Assembly (NCBI GenBank): GCA_017458845.1 | Contig: JAFSZY010000042.1 | Location: forward strand, 1 to 44,556 | From: Ruminococcus sp. | GTDB lineage: Bacteria > Bacillota > Clostridia > Oscillospirales > Acutalibacteraceae | Direction: 5' to 3' | Length of the DNA: 44,556 bases | Shown here: piece after piece, positions 40,657 to 44,556 of the stretch | Layout: every line of letters starts with the position of its first letter | Numbering within the stretch: position 1 is the first letter of the stretch | Translations under genes and position numbers: made by a program | Notes under the pieces: generated by a model | Told to the model about the DNA's origin: nothing | Database searches by the model: none | What the model saw: the letters and a program-made list of their open reading frames with translations, nothing else

Positions 40657-41004
40657 ATGGTAGTAAAAGACATTATTGATATACTCGAGGGCGAAATAAT
40701 CTGTGAGGGCGACCTCAATCAGGAAATTAAAACCGCCTGCGGCTCCGATATGATGAGCGATGTTCTCGCCTTTGTAAAGGACCAGTCCGTGCTCCTCACG
40801 GGGCTTGTCAATCCTCAGGTTGTCCGCACAGCCGAAATGATGGATATGGCGTGCATAGTATTTGTGCGCGGCAAGGACCCCGACGACAGTATCGTGAACC
40901 TCGCCGAAATGCGCGGAATCACTCTTATTAAAACAAAGTACAGGATGTTTACCGCCTGCGGACGTCTTTACGCCAACGGACTTTCGGGAGGTACAAAGAT
41001 ATGA
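40657..41004 (+). CDS. DRTGG-domain protein 1
   Basis: A 115-residue protein that is essentially one DRTGG domain, a small fold seen in phosphotransacetylases, CBS-type pyrophosphatases and signalling gene sets. It has IICEGDLNQEIKTACGSDMMSD at the start (given in part: GDLNQEIK, GSDMMSD), LLTGLVNPQVVRTAEM, and ACIVFVRGK. The function of stand-alone DRTGG proteins is unknown. First gene of a five-gene operon; its stop overlaps the next start by 4 bases. Confidence 0.8.
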   Translation: MVVKDIIDILEGEIICEGDLNQEIKTACGSDMMSDVLAFVKDQSVLLTGLVNPQVVRTAEMMDMACIVFVRGKDPDDSIVNLAEMRGITLIKTKYRMFTACGRLYANGLSGGTKI

Positions 41005-41432
41005 GTAACGCCCTGCATCTTCATTATGAGGTTTCGGGCGAGGATTTTACACGCGCGGGTGAGGCGAGCGGCGCAGTCAAAAAGCGCCTTAAATCGCTCG
41101 GTTATGATTCCGACGCTATCCGCCGTGTGGCAATCGCAATGTACGAAGCCGAGATTAATATGGTAATTCACGCCGAGGGCGGTTTCTGTGATGTGGATAT
41201 CTATCCCGACAAAGTTGAAATCCTCCTCGCAGATAAAGGACCGGGTATCCCCGACGTTGAAAAGGCAATGACCGAGGGCTTCTCGACCGCGCCCGACAAC
41301 GTCCGTTCGCTTGGTTTCGGTGCAGGTATGGGCTTGCCCAACATCAAAAAATACAGCGACGAAATGCGTATCGAAACCACTATCGGGGTTGGTACAAACC
41401 TCTACTTGACTATAAACGTAAAACAGAATTAA
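41001..41432 (+). CDS. RsbW-like ATP-binding (HATPase) protein
   Basis: A 143-residue protein with a GHKL ATPase fold like the anti-sigma kinases RsbW/SpoIIAB. N box EAEINMVIHA (about 49-58), G1 box DKGPGIPD (about 78-85), and G2 box GFGAGMGLPNIKKYSD (about 105-120). It has no histidine phosphoacceptor or membrane segment. It may phosphorylate or bind a partner; no anti-anti-sigma factor or sigma gene adjoins it. Sits between a DRTGG gene and the hydrogenase-like gene. Confidence 0.85.
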   Translation: MSNALHLHYEVSGEDFTRAGEASGAVKKRLKSLGYDSDAIRRVAIAMYEAEINMVIHAEGGFCDVDIYPDKVEILLADKGPGIPDVEKAMTEGFSTAPDNVRSLGFGAGMGLPNIKKYSDEMRIETTIGVGTNLYLTINVKQN

Positions 41433-41444
41433 TAAGGAAATTAT

Positions 41445-42719
41445 ATGGCAAAATATTTTCATTCCGTGACGCTTGACGCCGAAAAGTGCTGCGGCTGTAC
41501 TCACTGCCTTTCCAGGTGTCCCACCGAGGCAATAAGAGTGCACGACGGCAAAGCGCAGATACTCTCGGAGCGCTGTATTGACTGCGGCGAGTGTATCCGT
41601 GTGTGCCCGCACCACGCTAAACAGGCGGTAAGCTCCACTCTGGACGAAATTAAAAGTTTCAAGCTCAAAGTAGCCATACCCGCGCCCGCTCTTTTCGGGC
41701 AGTTCAACAATCTCGACAATATTGACTTTGTTCTGAATGGGTTGAAGGCTATCGGCTTTGACCGTGTGTTCGAGGTATCTCGCGCGGCTGAGCTGGTGTC
41801 CGAAGCTACAAGAGAGCTGATAAAAGAGAATAAACTCAAAAAGCCCATCATAAGCTCGGCTTGTCCCGCTATAGTAAGGCTGATTAAGATTCGTTTTCCC
41901 GAGCTCTGCGAAAACGTTATGCCGCTGTTGGCTCCTATCGAGGTCGCCGCGAGAATCGCCCGCAAAGAGGCTATTAATCAGAGCGGTCTGCCCTCAGAGG
42001 ACATCGGCGTGTTCTTTATAACACCCTGCGCCGCAAAGGTTACGGAGGTTCATTCTCCGACTTATGTCAAAAAATCCGCCTGCGACGGAGCAATCGCTTT
42101 CTCAAAGATTTATCCCGAGCTTTCACAGGCTATGGACCATCTCGAGGAAATCGAGCCCATAGCTCAGTCGGGACTTATGGGAATTGGCTGGGCGAACTCA
42201 GGCGGCGAGAGCGCCGCTATGCTCGGCGATAAGTACCTTGCGGCTGACGGCATAGAGAACGTAATCCGCGTGCTTGAGGAGCTCGAGGACGAGCATATCC
42301 ACAACGTTGATTTCGTTGAGCTCAACGCCTGTTCGGGCGGTTGTGTAGGCGGTGCGCTCACTGTTGAAAACCCGTATGTCGCTCAGGCTCGTATCCAGAA
42401 CCTGCGCAAATATATGCCCGTATCGCTCAACCACCTTGAGGATAATTCCCTCGATTTAATGAAGTGGGAGAACGAGCTCAAATTTGACGCCGACATCTTC
42501 CGCCTTGACGAGGATATCTTCAAGGCTATGAGTATGATGGAACGTATGGAAACCATCATCCAAGACCTGCCGGGTATCGACTGCGGCTCCTGTGGAGCTC
42601 CCACCTGCCGCGCTATGGCTGAGGATATCGTCAGGGGCAGAGCCAAGGAAACCGACTGTATCTTTAAACTCAGAAAGAAAATCCAGAACGTCTATGACGA
42701 ACTGAGTGGAATAAAGTAA
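41445..42719 (+). CDS. Sensory-type [FeFe]-hydrogenase-like protein (HydS-like)
   Basis: A 424-residue iron-sulfur protein. Two ferredoxin clusters lie at Cys15-18-21-25 and Cys44-47-50-54. The hydrogenase-like domain (about 72-330) keeps all four H-cluster cysteines: Cys140 in SSACP, Cys195 in TPCAAK, and Cys296 and Cys300 in NACSGGC. The proton-relay cysteine before Cys140 is Ala139, as reported for putative sensory hydrogenases. A C-terminal 4Fe-4S domain has Cys380, Cys383, Cys388 and Cys405. No membrane segment or PAS domain. Neighbours are HATPase, DRTGG and PHP genes, a set found with group D (HydS) proteins, so H2 or redox sensing is likelier than catalysis. The maturases HydEFG are not in the window. 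Confidence 0.85.
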   Translation: MAKYFHSVTLDAEKCCGCTHCLSRCPTEAIRVHDGKAQILSERCIDCGECIRVCPHHAKQAVSSTLDEIKSFKLKVAIPAPALFGQFNNLDNIDFVLNGLKAIGFDRVFEVSRAAELVSEATRELIKENKLKKPIISSACPAIVRLIKIRFPELCENVMPLLAPIEVAARIARKEAINQSGLPSEDIGVFFITPCAAKVTEVHSPTYVKKSACDGAIAFSKIYPELSQAMDHLEEIEPIAQSGLMGIGWANSGGESAAMLGDKYLAADGIENVIRVLEELEDEHIHNVDFVELNACSGGCVGGALTVENPYVAQARIQNLRKYMPVSLNHLEDNSLDLMKWENELKFDADIFRLDEDIFKAMSMMERMETIIQDLPGIDCGSCGAPTCRAMAEDIVRGRAKETDCIFKLRKKIQNVYDELSGIK

Positions 42720-42723
42720 TATT

Positions 42724-43050
42724 ATGAACACAAAACAACTAATTGAAAAACTTAATCTAAAAGTTCTCACCGAGGGCGACCTTGACCGCGAGGTTACCTG
42801 CTGTTATATCGGCGATTTGCTCAGCTGGGTTATGGGACGCGCGCCCGAGGACAGCGCCTGGCTGACCGTTATGGGCAACATCAACTCCATAGCTGTCGCC
42901 ACTCTTGCCGACGTGAGCTGTATCGTTCTTGTGGAAAACGCCGCGCTCGACGACGAGGCTAAGGCGAAGGCTGAAATGCACGACGTTACCATTTTACAGA
43001 CCGAGGAAAACAGCTATTCTCTGGCTGTTAAACTGCACGAATTAATCTGA
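42724..43050 (+). CDS. DRTGG-domain protein 2
   Basis: A 108-residue second DRTGG-type protein. LTEGDLDREVTCCYIGDLLSW parallels GDLNQEIK and GSDMMSD of the first, and DVSCIVLVENA parallels ACIVFVRGK, so the two are diverged paralogues. It starts 4 bases after the hydrogenase-like gene and its stop overlaps the PHP gene start (TGATG). Function unknown. Confidence 0.78.
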   Translation: MNTKQLIEKLNLKVLTEGDLDREVTCCYIGDLLSWVMGRAPEDSAWLTVMGNINSIAVATLADVSCIVLVENAALDDEAKAKAEMHDVTILQTEENSYSLAVKLHELI

Positions 43051-43769
43051 TGAAGTACTTTTACGACTTACATATTCATTCGTGTTTGTCACCGTGCGGC
43101 GATATGGATATGACACCCAACAACATTGTCAATATGGCTAAGCTGCTGGGGCTCGACGTAATCGCTCTCACCGACCACAACACCTCGCTCAACTGCGAGG
43201 CGGCTATGAAGGCGGGGGAGAGCGCGGGAATAGTTGTCATACCCGGGATGGAGCTGACAACAAGCGAGGATATCCATGCTGTCTGCTTATTCCCGACGCT
43301 CCAAAAGGCTCTTGCTTGGAACTCCTACGTTGACGAGCACAGGATAAAGATAAAGAATAAAACCGAAATCTACGGCAGACAGGTGATTATGAACGAAAAC
43401 GACGAGGAAACAGGGGAGATAGAGCACCTGCTTCTGCCCGCCACCGACATCAGCATTATGTCCGCTCACAAGCTTGTCAGGGATTTTGGCGGGGTTTGTT
43501 ATCCCGCGCACATCGACAGGGACAGCCTTTCGATTCTCTCTGTATTGGGCGAGATTGACGAGTACTGCGGCTTTACAACCGCCGAGCTTGCCGACAAAAG
43601 CAAGCTTCCCGAGCTCAAAGCTCAGCACCCTATTCTCAACAGCCTGAATATCGTTACAAACTCAGACGCTCATTATCTCGAGAATATGAGGGAGGCGGAA
43701 AACTTCCTGGAACTCCCTGAACTTTCAAGAGAAAACATAATAAAATATTTAGATAAACAAAAGGGTTGA
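43050..43769 (+). CDS. PHP-domain phosphoesterase, TrpH/RNase AM-like
   Basis: A 239-residue PHP-domain metal hydrolase. Ligand motifs are DLHIHSCLSPCGD (about 6-18), ALTDHNT (about 39-45), GMELTT, YPAHIDRD and NSDAH. Relatives cleave 3',5'-bisphosphonucleotides or RNA ends, but the family is broad. It closes the five-gene operon, and the stop codon lies inside the left arm of the terminator. In this context it might degrade a nucleotide signal; that is inference. Confidence 0.82.
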   Translation: MKYFYDLHIHSCLSPCGDMDMTPNNIVNMAKLLGLDVIALTDHNTSLNCEAAMKAGESAGIVVIPGMELTTSEDIHAVCLFPTLQKALAWNSYVDEHRIKIKNKTEIYGRQVIMNENDEETGEIEHLLLPATDISIMSAHKLVRDFGGVCYPAHIDRDSLSILSVLGEIDEYCGFTTAELADKSKLPELKAQHPILNSLNIVTNSDAHYLENMREAENFLELPELSRENIIKYLDKQKG

Positions 43770-43795
43770 CGCTTATCGTCAACCCTTTATCTTTG
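43760..43795. terminator. Shared bidirectional terminator
   Basis: AAAGGGTTGACG-CTTAT-CGTCAACCCTTT (43760-43788), then ATCTTTGCTTT on the plus strand and TTTGTTTATC on the minus strand. It serves the convergent PHP and lipoprotein genes. Confidence 0.85.
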
Positions 43796-43797
43796 CT

Positions 43798-44406
43798 TTA
43801 GATGAACACTATATCAATGCCGTCAAGATTCATTCTGATTGAATCTATCTTACCCTTCGTCTTAAGCTTTTCCGTTTTGTTTATTTTCTTCTCGTTATCG
43901 CCTGTATTCAAAACAGTTTTGGTAACGGTTATCTTGCCGTTAGAATCCACCGTATATGTTCCTTTACATCCTATAAAGCCCATAACGCATTTGAACGTAC
44001 CATCGTTTTTGAATTGAAGATACGCGCCCGTCTCTTTTATAATAGAACCGTAATACATCTGAATGTCCTGTTCTTTTCCGTTATCATAGCATCTTTCAGC
44101 GTTCCATTTTTTGCTTGTGAGTAACTTTTGATAATCAACGGAAGCCTGAGCAGGGGCTTGAGTTTGAGCCTGAGAAACAGTTTCTTTACCGGTGCTTGAT
44201 GATTTTTTGGTTTTCTCGGGTTTTGAGGAGGATTTTTTCGTTTCCTTTTTTGTTGCCTTTTCAGTGGTCTCCACAACGCTTGCCGATGTTGTCGCGGCAG
44301 CGGTTTCAGAGGAAGATTTTTTTACCGCTTTTTGCTCGCCGCAGCCGGTCAGCATAACGCTTATTGAGAGCAAAAGAGCTGTAGATAAAAATATAAGCTT
44401 TTTCAT
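43798..44406 (-). CDS. Lipoprotein with a Thr/Lys/Ser linker
   Basis: A 202-residue exported lipoprotein. The signal peptide ends in the lipobox LTGC (Cys22). Residues about 25-90 are a low-complexity Lys/Ser/Thr/Gln linker, probably spanning the wall. The C-terminal 110 residues form a compact beta-rich domain with KKWNAERCYDNG, YLQFKNDGTFKC and GTYTVDSNGKITV. This looks like a lipocalin-type or DUF-like sensor fold I cannot name. GTAGGAG precedes the ATG. Probably monocistronic. Confidence 0.8.
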   Translation of the reverse strand: MKKLIFLSTALLLSISVMLTGCGEQKAVKKSSSETAAATTSASVVETTEKATKKETKKSSSKPEKTKKSSSTGKETVSQAQTQAPAQASVDYQKLLTSKKWNAERCYDNGKEQDIQMYYGSIIKETGAYLQFKNDGTFKCVMGFIGCKGTYTVDSNGKITVTKTVLNTGDNEKKINKTEKLKTKGKIDSIRMNLDGIDIVFI

Positions 44407-44445
44407 ACTTGATTACTCCTACAATATAAATTAAGGTGATAGGCA

Positions 44446-44462
44446 CGGCAGCCAGCCGTGTC
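44446..44462. other. Inverted repeat upstream of the lipoprotein gene
   Basis: CACGGC-AGCCA-GCCGTG, followed on the plus strand by TCTGTTTTCCTTTTC. It could be a plus-strand terminator or an operator. Confidence 0.4.
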
Positions 44463-44517
44463 TGTTTTCCTTTTCAATGCCGAAGCTGTTAGAATGAGAG
44501 AGAATGGTTTGACTTAC

Positions 44518-44556
44518 ATGACCATGAACTTGTACGTTCGTAAAGGAGTCAGTCAG
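44518..44556 (+). CDS. Possible start of a gene cut by the window end
   Basis: ATG at 44518 opens a frame (MTMNLYVRKGVSQ) with no stop before the end. Only a weak GAGAGA upstream and 13 codons are visible, so no product can be named; chance is a real alternative. Confidence 0.2.
   Translation, partial: MTMNLYVRKGVSQ

Overview
The window looks like a chromosomal segment of an anaerobic gut or rumen Clostridium-type Firmicute, most likely an Oscillospirales/Ruminococcaceae member. The reasons are AGGAGG-type ribosome sites, TTG starts, an IspH-ribosomal protein S1 fusion, the yicC-remA-gmk-rpoZ-priA-def-fmt-rsmB-rlmN-stp-prkC-rsgA-thiN order, a rubredoxin, a sensory-type [FeFe]-hydrogenase-like protein, and no respiratory genes. 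Species cannot be named from the sequence.

Region 1 (1-4200) is accessory DNA. It holds a large serine recombinase and, convergent to it, a visibly AT-richer 637-residue protein that reads as a one-gene Thoeris anti-phage system: SIR2 NADase, then SLOG sensor, then a ThsB-like TIR domain. Next come an intact tRNA-Leu(UAG), two broken 5' halves of a second tRNA-Leu, and two 110-bp structured repeats sitting inside one of the broken tRNA halves.

Region 2 (4200-7330) has a small NrdD-C-terminus-like protein with an NrdR-box-like palindrome filling its promoter spacer, an LCP cell-wall ligase and yebC. Region 3 (7400-23100) is a long plus-strand housekeeping block. It carries yicC, remA, gmk, rpoZ, priA, a GNAT gene, def, fmt, a membrane zinc protease, rsmB and rlmN. 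These are followed by the PP2C phosphatase/PASTA kinase pair, rsgA, thiN and a separately promoted PASTA pseudokinase with an N-terminal zinc ribbon.

Region 4 (23100-35720) has an XRE regulator, a histidine phosphatase, leuB, a CpsB-type PHP phosphatase, a secreted Big_2 protein, hisH-hisF, an RpiR regulator with a BaiN-type flavoprotein, and cmk-plsC-ispH/S1. Region 5 (35900-44556) has a HAD phosphatase, a thioesterase, RlmD-type methyltransferase, threonine dehydratase, RidA and rubredoxin. It then has a five-gene operon (DRTGG, HATPase, HydS-like [FeFe]-hydrogenase, DRTGG, PHP) that looks like a redox/H2-sensing signalling module, and a lipoprotein.

The intergenic gaps of regions 4 and 5 are filled by at least nine copies of a dispersed element. 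Each copy has a CCCTTT/AAAGGG hairpin, a second hairpin that differs in sequence from copy to copy but stays palindromic, and a G-rich GGATT-like tail. The strongest candidates for something new are the single-polypeptide Thoeris, the broken tRNA-Leu with its structured tandem insert, the covarying hairpin element, a hairpin leader upstream of remA, and an internal start in ispH/S1 that could release free S1.
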